Shown here in pieces: positions 9,168 through 17,448 of a stretch of DNA of 64,000 nt. The notes beneath the pieces are model-generated. The model was not told the DNA's origin and made no database searches. It saw only the letters and a program-made list of their open reading frames with translations. Each line of letters opens with the position of its first letter. Within the stretch, counting starts at the first letter, position 1. The position numbers and the translations under genes are program-made. The DNA comes from Reichenbachiella agarivorans. GTDB taxonomy: Bacteria > Bacteroidota > Bacteroidia > Cytophagales > Cyclobacteriaceae. The stretch lies in contig NZ_CP106679.1 of NCBI RefSeq assembly GCF_025502585.1, positions 4,185,501 through 4,249,500 of the forward strand. The letters run 5' to 3'.

Positions 9168-10910
9168 ATGAACACGTCAATCGAATACTTTCAGCTCCCT
9201 GGTTTAATCAGCTCTGGATTTTTAATCATCGCCATACTGATCATGTTTAAAATCAATAGTTCTATGCACGGTGGACTATACAAAACCATTTGGTGGACTG
9301 CACTCATCTTATTGTTGTTGTTCACCTATTTCAATTTACTCATCACTGTACAAGTATTGTTGGAGTTTAACCTACAGCAAAGCCCAACCTTCAACTCTAT
9401 GCAACTATGTGGTTCTGTTTTTTCCTTTGTAGTGGTCTTTGCGGGACTCAAAACAACCACAGATCTAAAAGTTACCAACATCTCCAAAAGATACTTGGAC
9501 AAGGTAATGAAATCCATGAGTTCTTATTTAATTGTTACAGATTCCAATTTTCAAATTCAAAAAGTCAATGAGGCACTGTGCATAGAAATGGGCATAGATG
9601 AAAGCCAACTCAAAGGAACGAATGTTAGTTCTATATTTTTTGATTGCAACCTTGAAGAATTGGTTCAAAACTATTCAGAGCAATCTGAAGCCTACATCAT
9701 GTCATACAATACTGAATTAAAATCCGTCATGCTAACTGGCGAGGTTATTTACAGAAACTCAAACGAGGTAGATGGTTATGTATTCATTGCATTCAACAAC
9801 TACCAAAAAGAAATCACCAGACTGTACTCTTATTTTAGATCCATTTTTGATCACTCTGAATTTGCTATTATCACGACTGACCTTGATGGATCGATCACAG
9901 GAGCTAATCCAGCCGCAGAACGTTATTTCGAAAAAAGTGAAGAAGATATGGTCATGTGTATGACGCCAGAAGATTTGCACTGTACTGAATGTCTTGATGA
10001 GTTTGCTGAGCAACTAGGTAGCACAGATGAATCTGATGCCATGAGTATTCTACGAGGACATGTCAATGAAGGTAAAACTGTCAATCAAGAAATGCTCATG
10101 CGGAGAAAAAACAACACCCTCTTCCCAGCACTCATTACTATCAATGCAATCAAAGATGAAGGACAGACCATAGGATACTTTGAAATTATAGCCGACCTCA
10201 CCGAAAAGAAAAAAGTAGAGGAAGAGCTACGAAAAGTAAACAAAGAATTGAAAGACTTTGCTCACATCGTTTCTCATGATTTGAAAGCACCACTTAGAGC
10301 TATCAGCTCACTATCTAGCTGGTTGCAAGAAGATTATGCAGAACAGCTAGGTACTGAAGGACAAGAGCAATTCAAGCTCATCAATAGCCGTGTGAGTAGA
10401 ATGGAAAACCTCATCAACGGGATTTTGGAATACTCAAGAGTAGGTAGGATCAAAGAAGATGAAGCAACTGAGGACCTCAATGAGATAGTCAATGATGTCA
10501 AAGATGCCATTGTACCCAAAGAAAACTTTGAGGTAATAATTGAAGGTATCCTGCCAAGTCTCAATATTGATAGAACTAGAACACAACAGATCTTTCAGAA
10601 TATCATCAGCAATGCAGTAAAATATATGGACAAAAGCCTAGGTAAGATTCAGGTTGCTTGCCAGCAAGACAACAACAACTGGACTTTCAGTATCAAAGAC
10701 AACGGACCAGGTATTGAGAAACAATATTTTGAAAAAATCTTCCAAATATTTCAAACGCTAAGCCCGAGAGATGAATACGAAAGCACTGGAGTAGGTCTCG
10801 CTATCGTCAAAAAAAGTGTAGAACTCTATGGAGGTAAAGTATGGTTGGAATCCATCAAAAATCTTGGAACAACCTTCTTCTTCACAATTCCAAAAACATT
10901 TAATACATAA
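9168..10910 (+). CDS. Membrane PAS sensor histidine kinase
   Basis: The product is 580 residues. Three predicted membrane segments lie in the first 100 residues (about 13-30, 41-64, 80-96), followed by two PAS domains (about 115-210 and 225-345), a HisKA domain with H370 in HIVSHDLKAPLRAISSL, and an HATPase_c domain (NIISNAVKYM, DNGPGI, STGVGLAIVKKSVELYGG). The kinase core resembles that of the divergent kinase at 7602-8711, but this one is membrane-anchored. It opens the plus-strand operon; the receiver gene follows 10 bases on. Confidence 0.94.
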   Translation: MNTSIEYFQLPGLISSGFLIIAILIMFKINSSMHGGLYKTIWWTALILLLLFTYFNLLITVQVLLEFNLQQSPTFNSMQLCGSVFSFVVVFAGLKTTTDLKVTNISKRYLDKVMKSMSSYLIVTDSNFQIQKVNEALCIEMGIDESQLKGTNVSSIFFDCNLEELVQNYSEQSEAYIMSYNTELKSVMLTGEVIYRNSNEVDGYVFIAFNNYQKEITRLYSYFRSIFDHSEFAIITTDLDGSITGANPAAERYFEKSEEDMVMCMTPEDLHCTECLDEFAEQLGSTDESDAMSILRGHVNEGKTVNQEMLMRRKNNTLFPALITINAIKDEGQTIGYFEIIADLTEKKKVEEELRKVNKELKDFAHIVSHDLKAPLRAISSLSSWLQEDYAEQLGTEGQEQFKLINSRVSRMENLINGILEYSRVGRIKEDEATEDLNEIVNDVKDAIVPKENFEVIIEGILPSLNIDRTRTQQIFQNIISNAVKYMDKSLGKIQVACQQDNNNWTFSIKDNGPGIEKQYFEKIFQIFQTLSPRDEYESTGVGLAIVKKSVELYGGKVWLESIKNLGTTFFFTIPKTFNT

Positions 10911-10920
10911 ACCATTAGCC

Positions 10921-11337
10921 ATGAAAACCACATTACCAATACTTCTAGTAGAAGATGACAAAGTAGATCAGATGACAGTCAAAAGAGGTCTATTCCATCT
11001 GAAAATGAAAAACGAATTGATTATCCGACAAAACGGTTTAGAAGCACTCGAATACCTAAATGATGAATCTAACCCAAGACCTGGCATCATATTGTTGGAT
11101 CTCAACATGCCCAAAATGAATGGCATAGAGTTCCTGCAAGAGGTGAAAAAGAATTCTGCTCACAAACTAATCCCTGTAGTAGTGATGACTACCTCCACAC
11201 AAGATCAGGATAGAGTAGACAGCTTTCAACAACATGCATCAGGATACATGGTTAAACCAGTGGATTACCCACAATTCCTAAATACACTAAAAACAATTTG
11301 TAGCTACTGGCTTACAAGCGAAATAGCCCATTACTAG
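10921..11337 (+). CDS. Single-domain response regulator (Rcp1-like)
   Basis: The product is 138 residues. The ATG at 10921 is chosen because the receiver fold begins right there (MKTTLPILLVEDDKVDQM); the longer frame overlaps the kinase gene and adds unlikely residues. The phosphorylation site is D60 in IILLDLNMPK, with T/S in VVMTTS and K in YMVKPVD. It is the counterpart of the receiver at 7136-7582 and holds the same place in its operon, just after a PAS kinase and before a REC-PAS kinase. Confidence 0.93.
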   Translation: MKTTLPILLVEDDKVDQMTVKRGLFHLKMKNELIIRQNGLEALEYLNDESNPRPGIILLDLNMPKMNGIEFLQEVKKNSAHKLIPVVVMTTSTQDQDRVDSFQQHASGYMVKPVDYPQFLNTLKTICSYWLTSEIAHY

Positions 11338-11367
11338 AATCAATCATTCACTTCAAAACAAAATACC

Positions 11368-13317
11368 ATGAAAACGAACATACTTTTAATCGAAGACGAC
11401 AAAATTGACCAACTAGCATTCGAAAGATTCTGCAAAAGAAAAATGTCTGTCTACCACATAGATATTGCTGGATCAGTAGCCATTGCCAAGGTAAAACTCT
11501 CGCAAACTGAATATGACATTGTCATTACTGATTACCAATTGGGAGATGGAGATGCTTTTGATGTGATTTCTGAATGCATCAACAGTACTGTCATTTTCAT
11601 CAGTGGCGCAGGCAACGAAGATGTAATCATAGACGCCATGAAAAGTGGAGCACAAGACTTTCTGATCAAAGACAGTTCACGCAATTATCTGAAGGTTCTG
11701 CCATTGATCATTGAAAAAGCCCTGCAACAAAGAGAGGATAAAAAAATACTAAGGACGGCCGAAAAGCAAATCAAACAGCTATCCTTGATCTCCCAAAAAA
11801 CAACTAACCCTGTTATACTTTTTGACAAAGATCAAAACATAGAATGGGTCAATGATGCATATTTAGAAATAACCCAGTACACTAAAGATGAAATCATTGG
11901 ACAACCAGCAGGTGTACTCCAGCGAGGTGCGAATCCTTTTGATGATGAAATAGTCATCAACAAAGTTGTCCGAAACAAAGGCTCACATTCTTTTGAATCC
12001 ATTAATTACACTCGTTTTGGTACGCACTATTGGGCTCACAATTCTCTAACTCCAATATGTGATGATAATCATGATGTCACTCAATATATAATAGTACAAA
12101 CAGACTTGACCCAGAAAAAAGAGATGGAAGAAGCTCTTATACACGCAAAAGAAAGTGCTATAAAATCCGAGCAAACCAAACAGAATTTCCTTGCCAATAT
12201 GAGCCATGAAATTCGTACTCCTATGAACAGCATCATTGGATTTACAAAGCTTCTATCTAATACACAGCTCAACGTGACGCAGAAAAAATATTTAGAAGCC
12301 ATCAATTGGTCCTCTAATCACCTACTCCGTCTTGTCAATGATATACTTGACATGAGCAAAATTGAATCAGGTAAAATACAATTCGAGAAGACAGTGTTTG
12401 ATTTGAAACAACTCGTGGATTCATGCATGGAATCTTTTACACAACAAATCAGTGAAAAAGAGCTCAGTATAAAAATAGAAATAGATAAGGATATGCCTCA
12501 GTTCCTAGTAGGTGACCCGGTGAGAATTTATCAAATTCTCACCAACTTGATCAGCAACAGTATAAAATTCACTTCAAAAGGTAGTATAGCAATAAAAGTT
12601 TTTAAAAAGAAAGTAGACAAAAATGGATACAGAGTAGGGTTTGAAGTCTCCGATACGGGTATTGGTATTCCAGCAGATAGGCAAGATCATGTGTTCGATG
12701 TATTCACTCAAGCCAACTCTGACACGACGAGAAAATATGGGGGTACTGGTCTTGGTTTGCCTATCGTGAAACAATTGGTTGAGTTGCAGCAAGGAAATAT
12801 CTTTTTGACAAGTAAAGAGGGGAAGGGTTCAAAATTCGAATTCTCTCTACTATTGAGTGAGGCAGAAAATATCGAAAATGTAATTCAATCCAATCAAAGC
12901 CAAAACATTGAAATCTGCAATAAAAAAATATTGATCGTTGAAGACCATGAAATGAATCAATTTTTGATCAAAGCCACTTTGGATGGACAAAATCTAGATT
13001 ATGACATTGCTAAAAACGGGAAAGCTGCTATTGATCTACTCAAGAAGAAGGAATATGACCTTATATTGATGGATCTTCATATGCCAATAATGGACGGTAT
13101 AAGGACAACGCAAATCATAAGGAATCTATACAACGAACCTATCAAGAATATTCCAATCATTGCAATGACAGCTAGTGCAATGAGTAGTGACCTTCATGAC
13201 TGCATGAACTGCGGAATGAACGATTACATTTCCAAACCTTTCAAAACCGAGGAGCTGTTTTCTAAAATTGAAAAATGGTGTAACAACCCTATTATGGTAA
13301 CAAAAAAAGCTTCTTAA
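11368..13317 (+). CDS. Hybrid histidine kinase REC-PAS-HisKA-HATPase-REC
   Basis: The product is 649 residues and soluble. It has an N-terminal receiver (D55 in IVITDYQLGD), a PAS domain (about 135-250), HisKA with H280 in FLANMSHEIRTPMNSIIGF, HATPase_c (NLISNSIKFTS, GTGLGLPIVKQLV) and a C-terminal receiver with D569 in LILMDLHMPIMDG. A C-terminal receiver followed by a separate Hpt gene 28 bases later is the standard form of a multistep phosphorelay (His-Asp-His-Asp). Its N-terminal receiver resembles that of the kinase at 4538-7126 (TDY-x-L, then G-A-x-DF-x-x-KD). Confidence 0.94.
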   Translation: MKTNILLIEDDKIDQLAFERFCKRKMSVYHIDIAGSVAIAKVKLSQTEYDIVITDYQLGDGDAFDVISECINSTVIFISGAGNEDVIIDAMKSGAQDFLIKDSSRNYLKVLPLIIEKALQQREDKKILRTAEKQIKQLSLISQKTTNPVILFDKDQNIEWVNDAYLEITQYTKDEIIGQPAGVLQRGANPFDDEIVINKVVRNKGSHSFESINYTRFGTHYWAHNSLTPICDDNHDVTQYIIVQTDLTQKKEMEEALIHAKESAIKSEQTKQNFLANMSHEIRTPMNSIIGFTKLLSNTQLNVTQKKYLEAINWSSNHLLRLVNDILDMSKIESGKIQFEKTVFDLKQLVDSCMESFTQQISEKELSIKIEIDKDMPQFLVGDPVRIYQILTNLISNSIKFTSKGSIAIKVFKKKVDKNGYRVGFEVSDTGIGIPADRQDHVFDVFTQANSDTTRKYGGTGLGLPIVKQLVELQQGNIFLTSKEGKGSKFEFSLLLSEAENIENVIQSNQSQNIEICNKKILIVEDHEMNQFLIKATLDGQNLDYDIAKNGKAAIDLLKKKEYDLILMDLHMPIMDGIRTTQIIRNLYNEPIKNIPIIAMTASAMSSDLHDCMNCGMNDYISKPFKTEELFSKIEKWCNNPIMVTKKAS

Positions 13318-13345
13318 ATATCATATTAGTCTAAATAATATAATC

Positions 13346-13678
13346 ATGATAAATCTTAATTATTTAAATACGCTCTTTCCTAATCAACCCCAAATTATAG
13401 AAACAGTCATTAGTCTTGCTATCTCTGAGTTTCCTCAATTCAAAAGAGATTTTAAGAGGTGTACCAAAAATGAAGACAAACATGGACTGAAAAAACTTGC
13501 GCACAAATGGCAATATACTGCTATGATATTAGGGATAGATGATATAAAACATAATTTGGAAAAATTTCGAGAATGTGAAAAATTTAAAGCAATCCAAATT
13601 GCACAATTATCTTCGGAGGTTATCAATCAACTTGAAGGTGTAGTAAAGGAGCTACATCACTTAAAATCAGCAGCTTGA
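13346..13678 (+). CDS. Histidine phosphotransfer (Hpt) protein
   Basis: The product is 110 residues, helical and without a membrane segment. The Hpt signature is KKLAHKWQYTAMILG, giving H53 as the likely phospho-acceptor, in an otherwise amphipathic four-helix pattern. It should take phosphate from the C-terminal receiver of the kinase just upstream and pass it to a receiver domain, the nearest being those of the divergent operon. It is the last gene of the plus-strand operon; insertion-sequence debris begins within 90 bases of the stop. Confidence 0.85.
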   Translation: MINLNYLNTLFPNQPQIIETVISLAISEFPQFKRDFKRCTKNEDKHGLKKLAHKWQYTAMILGIDDIKHNLEKFRECEKFKAIQIAQLSSEVINQLEGVVKELHHLKSAA

Positions 13679-13762
13679 TAATTTACCGGTTATGCACTAT
13701 GAGCGGCAAAGGATCATAGCCACGATTAGATTTTTGGCAGGGCAAGTCACTCTTTATCAACA

Positions 13763-13787
13763 TTGGACTTGCAACAAAAAAGTGGAC
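13763..13787 (+). repeat. 25-bp direct repeat, copy 1 (solo IS-end copy)
   Basis: Identical to 13899-13923 (TTGGACTTGCAACAAAAAAG and the next five bases). Copy 2 directly abuts the IS3-type element, so this copy is probably the left end of an otherwise lost insertion of the same kind. Confidence 0.8.
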
Positions 13788-13898
13788 ATCCCCTTGCAAA
13801 ACTGGAGCTTGACCATACAACAACTAGCTATTAAATTTGGAGATAGATTATCATTAGAATTAGATCATAAACCTAATGAGTAAACAAAGAAGTCAGAG

Positions 13899-13923
13899 TT
13901 GGACTTGCAACAAAAAAGTGGAC
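13899..13923 (+). repeat. 25-bp direct repeat, copy 2, abutting the IS left end
   Basis: Second copy of the repeat at 13763-13787. A diverged inverse copy (GTAGCAAGTTCAAC against GTTGCAAGTCCAAC) lies at 15251-15264 beyond the other end of the element, so these may be the true outer ends of a slightly longer IS. Confidence 0.7.
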
Positions 13924-13965
13924 TGATCATACCTCAAAAAATGGGACAGTGAGTTTAGTTCAGAA

Positions 13966-14262
13966 ATGACAACTAAATTTACTGATATGACACGTAAAAA
14001 GTATACATCCAAATTCAAGACGAAGGTGGTTCTAGAAGCCATAAAAGAGCAATCCACAGTAGCGGAGTTAGCACAGAAATATGAGCTTGCTCCACAGCAA
14101 ATCAATATGTGGAAAAGGGAGTTTTTAGCCAATGCAGAAGGCGTTTTCGAGAAAAAAGGCAAGAGCAAGAAGTCTCAAGTCGAAGATGAACGTGATCAGT
14201 TGCTTAAAGTAATTGGCCAACTTAAAGTGGAAAATGATTTTTTAAACGACGCCTTGCGGTAA
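13966..14262 (+). CDS. IS3-family transposase OrfA
   Basis: The product is 98 residues, or 91 from the second ATG at 13987 (MTRKKYTSKFKTKVVLEA), which is the more usual start for this family. It has a helix-turn-helix (STVAELAQKYELAPQQINMWKREF) and a C-terminal leucine-zipper-like helix, as expected for OrfA. A T TTT TTA slippery heptamer at 14238-14244 would allow the usual -1 frameshift into the orfB frame, where PLPERRSLIE, typical of the start of IS3 OrfB proteins, follows. Confidence 0.85.
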   Translation: MTTKFTDMTRKKYTSKFKTKVVLEAIKEQSTVAELAQKYELAPQQINMWKREFLANAEGVFEKKGKSKKSQVEDERDQLLKVIGQLKVENDFLNDALR

Positions 14263-15110
14263 GGCCACTTCCTGAACGGCGATCATTAATTGAGTCTAGC
14301 CAAACAGTGCAAACTGCTGTCGCTACACCGTTCAGGGATATACTATAGGCCCAAAGAAGAATCTGAGTTGAACTTAATGCGCATGATGGACGAGCATTAT
14401 CTGCACCATCCTTTTAAGGGAGCCGGCAGGATGCATACCTGGCTGACCAAAGACCAAGGAATGCAAGTGAGCAAGAATAGAGTCGAACGCCTCTATTACC
14501 GCGTGATGGGGCTACAAGCTGTGATGCCTGGCAAACACACGTCCAGACGTCATAAAGCCCATAAAGTATACCCATATCTGCTTCGTAACCTGACCGTGGA
14601 GCGCCCCAATCATGTCTGGGCAATGCCTGTCTGCCGACAGGCAGGGACATCACCTACATCCCAATGAAGAAAGGGTTTATGTATTTGACAGCCATTATTG
14701 ACCTCTACAGTAGGTATGTGGTCAATTGGTCAGTATCTAACTCAATGGATGCGGATTGGTGCAGAAACTGCCTAGAAGAGGCTATAGAAACACATGAAAA
14801 GCCAGAAATCCTCAATACCGATCAAGGCTCACAGTTTACATCGGAGGTCTTCGCTAACTTCGTCTTGAGTCAGGACATCAAACTGAGTATGGACGGAAAA
14901 GGAAGGGCTATCGATAATGCCTTTATTGAGCGGTTGTGGAGAAGTGTAAAGTATGAAAAATTGTACCTCAATCCACTAAAGGACGGTATGGATCTGTACC
15001 TACTAATGGCAGAATACTTCAACTACTACAACATGGAAAGAAGGCATACAAGTATCAAGGATCAGAGGCCGTTTGATCTCTATCAAATCACCCAAAAACA
15101 GGTCGCCTAA
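14245..15110 (+). pseudogene. IS3-family transposase OrfB, disrupted
   Basis: An rve-type DDE transposase in pieces. The -1 frame after orfA reads PLPERRSLIE, but the continuation (SLAKQCKLLSLHRSGIYYRP) is in another frame from about 14290, so one frameshift lies there. A second break is a 20-base palindrome-like insertion at 14626-14645 that splits VWAM from DITYIPMKKG and shifts the frame. The remainder (14664-15110) keeps NTDQGSQF and NAFIERLWRSVKYEKL with the second and third acidic catalytic residues. The protein cannot be made intact. Confidence 0.88.
14626..14645. repeat. 20-bp palindromic insertion inside the transposase gene
   Basis: The bases CCTGTCTGCCGACAGGCAGG interrupt a reading frame that is continuous if they are removed (gca atg | gac atc acc tac). 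The inner part CCTGTC-TGCC-GACAGG is a perfect hairpin. I recall short CCTGCCTGCCGGCAGGCAGG-like palindromes as scattered repeats in Bacteroidota genomes; this appears to be one caught inside a gene. Confidence 0.8.
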
Positions 15111-15214
15111 TGAGTAGATCATTTTTGGGTTTTATTGTTAATGAAAGGAATATTGAACACTATTGCAGAACTTAAAACCGAACAAACCCTGTCCTAACTA
15201 TTGGGGTATGATCA

Positions 15215-15366
15215 TAACTCCTACGAGCTTAACTTACTGTCTCTTCAAATGTAGCAAGTTCAACTGGTCAAAATATCAGTCTGATCTAATAGCTTTTTCA
15301 TAAAGACCATTCCACTCCAAGGGGGTGATTTCTTTGCCCGTGAAAATTAATTTTCAGCTTCATCAA
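15215..15366. other. Debris between the two insertion sequences
   Basis: No complete gene. It holds the diverged inverse copy of the 25-bp repeat (15251-15264) and, on the minus strand, a 25-codon open fragment (IFTGKEITPLEWNGLYEKAI) that looks coding but belongs to no family I recognise; it may be a gene end cut by the second IS. Confidence 0.4.
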
Positions 15367-15386
15367 CCTGTGTAAGCTTCCCATTT

Positions 15387-16271
15387 TTAGGACAGCTGTA
15401 ATTTATAATTATTGTCTAATACTTCAACCTTCAGAGAGTCCAAGAGGGTACCCTCTTGGACTCTCTGAAGGTTTTCTCCGAACATTTTTGGAGTAATCCT
15501 ACCAAGGCTATCATGCGGGCGATGGTTATTGTAATCTTCCATCCACTTATCTACTTCTTCTCTGGCCTGGTCGATGTGCTCAAATACAAACGCATCAAAC
15601 ACGCCCCGGCGCAGAGAGCCATTGAACCTTTCGATGTAAGCATTCTGCGTGGGCTTGCCTGGTTGGATGTAACAAAACTCAATTTCTTGCGCATAACTCC
15701 ATGTTTGGGTCATTAAGGCTATGAATTCTGGCCCATTATCCATCCTGATGCGCTTTGGTTTTCCTCTCCTATTGATCAGGTGGTTCAGTACCCAGATCAC
15801 TCGACTGCTTTTTAGTGAAAAATCTACTTCTATATGCAATGCCTCTCTGTTTGCATCATCCATTACGTTGAAACTTCTGATTTTTCGACCATTTACCAAT
15901 CTATCCTGCATAAAGTCTATTGACCATGTATGATTAAGGTGATTCGGAGCCTCAAGATGCTGCTTGGACCTAGCGGGGAGACGTTTCTTCTTCTTGACCC
16001 TTAAGGATAGCCCCAGAGCTTTGTAAACCCTATATACCCTTTTATGATTCCAATGCTTGCCCTCTAGTCTAAGGCGGCCATAAGCCTTCCAAAAACCTTC
16101 TCTGGGAAATTGTGCAGCCTTATCATTCAAAGCCACTTCAATCGGGGTGTCATCCTTTTGGGGTTTATAATACATCACCGACCTAGACACATCCATTACA
16201 CGGCACGCCCTGTTGATACCGTATTTAGGCAGCTCTTTACTAATCCTACGCTTATCACAGGGCTTTAGAGC
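15387..16271 (-). CDS. IS3-family transposase OrfB (by -1 frameshift from OrfA)
   Basis: The DDE transposase core. The first ATG in frame is at 16196, but the frame is open from the slippery site at 16271, which gives [20 protein letters not shown] before [10 protein letters not shown], as in normal OrfAB fusions. Catalytic triad: D in [12 protein letters not shown] in [11 protein letters not shown] in [12 protein letters not shown] helix-turn-helix-like HTH_21 region precedes the rve core. It cuts and joins the element's ends together with OrfA. No internal damage is visible. Confidence 0.92.
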   Translation of the reverse strand, partial: ALKPCDKRRISKELPKYGINRACRVMDVSRSVMYYKPQKDDTPIEVALNDKAAQFPREGFWKAYGRLRLEGKHWNHKRVYRVYKALGLSLRVKKKKRLPARSKQHLEAPNHLNHTWSIDFMQDRLVNGRKIRSFNVMDDANREALHIEVDFSLKSSRVIWVLNHLINRRGKPKRIRMDNGPEFIALMTQTWSYAQEIEFCYIQPGKPTQNAYIERFNGSLRRGVFDAFVFEHIDQAREEVDKWMEDYNNHRPHDSLGRITPKMFGENLQRVQEGTLLDSLKVEVLDNNYKLQLS

Positions 16272-16531
16272 TTTTTTTCTATGATCTCTTTGGCCATCTG
16301 GTGATCCAATGCCAGCTCAGCATACATACGCTTTAGTTTGGCATTCTCCTCCTCCAGAGCCTTCAAACGCTTCAGGTCTGAGGCTTCCATGCCGCCATAC
16401 TTCTTGCGCCAATTATATAGCGTGCCTTGGCTTATACCATGATGGCGGCATACCTCTTGTGCCGATTTACCTTGTTCAAATTCCTTGAGAATCTTAACGA
16501 TTTGCTGGGGACTAAATGTACTCTTCTTCAT
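16265..16531 (-). CDS. IS3-family transposase OrfA
   Basis: The product is 88 residues: a helix-turn-helix ([20 protein letters not shown]) and a zipper-like helix ([20 protein letters not shown]). The sequence A AAA AAG at 16277-16271, just before the orfA stop, is a classic -1 slippery heptamer and puts ribosomes into the orfB frame, giving the OrfAB transposase. Confidence 0.92.
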   Translation of the reverse strand: MKKSTFSPQQIVKILKEFEQGKSAQEVCRHHGISQGTLYNWRKKYGGMEASDLKRLKALEEENAKLKRMYAELALDHQMAKEIIEKKL

Positions 16532-16749
16532 TTCTACAGTTTAAATCTATTCATTTTTAAACTGTCCTGTTTTTGGGGAAGCTTACACCTGTAAGAAAAT
16601 AAGCACAGTCAGTTTTGAGGAAAATTGATAAGGCATCTAATATTACGAGAATCTAGTAAACTTTTAATTACGAAAATCACGAGTTACAAAAGCGTAGATA
16701 ATAGCCCACTTTTGAAATATATAATCACAAACGCTAAAATCTAAAAGCC

Positions 16750-17298
16750 ATGAAAACGCTAAAAACAATGCTCGCCATTACAATACTAACTGCTATTACA
16801 AACAACATTTTTGGACAAGACTTGAAATTATCTGTTTATTCAAAACCTAACAGAGAATTGAGCAATATGGGTACTTCAATTGGACTACTATTACTAGGTA
16901 CTATTGGGGATATCGAAGTAGGAGCATTCTATGAAAAAAATAATCAATTCAACACTCAAAAAGTAAATACTGATATTAATATTCAGAACTCTGCCAATTA
17001 CTCTGGAATATATTCCACAATCTATCTACTAGGCACCAAAAACTTGGTTGCAGGGATCAATATGAGAGCTGGAATGGTCAATACAGATCGTGTAGTTATC
17101 ACATTCGCTGCTGTCACAGAATACTACATCAATCATAACATATCAGTAGGGGCTGCTGCACGGTTCATTAGCAAAACACCAGTAATAGAAGCCAAATTAT
17201 CATTAAATTTGGCTGGATCCAAGCGAAGAACTCAACGTCAAAAGAAATATGCAGAAAACAAAAATTTCTACCGTACACTTAGAACCTCTAGGAACTAA
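16750..17298 (+). CDS. Small secreted barrel-like protein, paralogue of the 3.3 kb gene
   Basis: The product is 182 residues with a signal peptide ending near IFGQ. The mature part is predicted beta-rich and shares a pattern with the protein at 3296-3736: GAFYEKN against GGFYQKN, MRAGMVN against LRAGVIN, a T-rich strand, and a last strand ending SLNL against SWTL. A basic tail of about 28 residues (GSKRRTQRQKKYAENK...) is extra here. It stands alone, with a terminator at 17326-17356. The two paralogues lie on either side of the signalling operons and point away from them. Function unknown. Confidence 0.75.
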   Translation: MKTLKTMLAITILTAITNNIFGQDLKLSVYSKPNRELSNMGTSIGLLLLGTIGDIEVGAFYEKNNQFNTQKVNTDINIQNSANYSGIYSTIYLLGTKNLVAGINMRAGMVNTDRVVITFAAVTEYYINHNISVGAAARFISKTPVIEAKLSLNLAGSKRRTQRQKKYAENKNFYRTLRTSRN

Positions 17299-17325
17299 AA
17301 TTTTTATGATTGTCAACAATTGCTT

Positions 17326-17356
17326 AAACAGTGGCACAAAGGGCTACTGTTTTTTT
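17326..17356 (+). terminator. Rho-independent terminator after the secreted-protein gene
   Basis: A 10-bp stem with one G-T pair (AAACAGTGGC against GCTACTGTTT) followed by a run of T. It separates this gene from the convergent prfC. Confidence 0.8.
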
Positions 17357-17448
17357 ACATAACCACGTCAAAAAGCACTCCTTAATTATACTTCTTAGGT
17401 AACTCCTGAGCAAGTAAGAACTATAAGTTGCTATGAACTACTAATATA

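Larger units (their letters stand above)
13924..15214 (+). mobile_element. IS3-family element, decayed
   Basis: A 1291-bp element with 26-bp imperfect terminal inverted repeats at 13924-13949 (TGATCATACC at the tip, GACAG inside) and 15189-15214, and the TG...CA tips typical of IS3. It encodes an orfA and an orfB with an rve (DDE) core. No target duplication is visible next to these tips (GAC left, TAA right). Similar sequence outside both tips (see 13899-13923) may mean the real ends lie further out. orfB is broken twice, so the element cannot make its own transposase. Confidence 0.8.
15371..16587 (-). mobile_element. Complete IS3-family element with target duplication
   Basis: A 1217-bp element with terminal inverted repeats of about 25 bp at 15371-15395 and 16562-16587 (tips TGTAAGCTTCCC and GGGAAGCTTACA, both with AGGACAG inside). 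The four bases CCTG occur directly outside both ends (15367-15370 and 16588-16591), a clean target-site duplication. OrfA, OrfB and the frameshift site are intact, so it is probably a recent and possibly active insertion. The OrfA type and the 4-bp duplication fit the IS407/IS51 side of the family; that subgroup is an inference. Confidence 0.92.

Noticed and set aside
13692-13883. 63-codon frame after the Hpt gene
   Set aside because: It runs through the first copy of the IS-end repeat and matches nothing; more likely debris.
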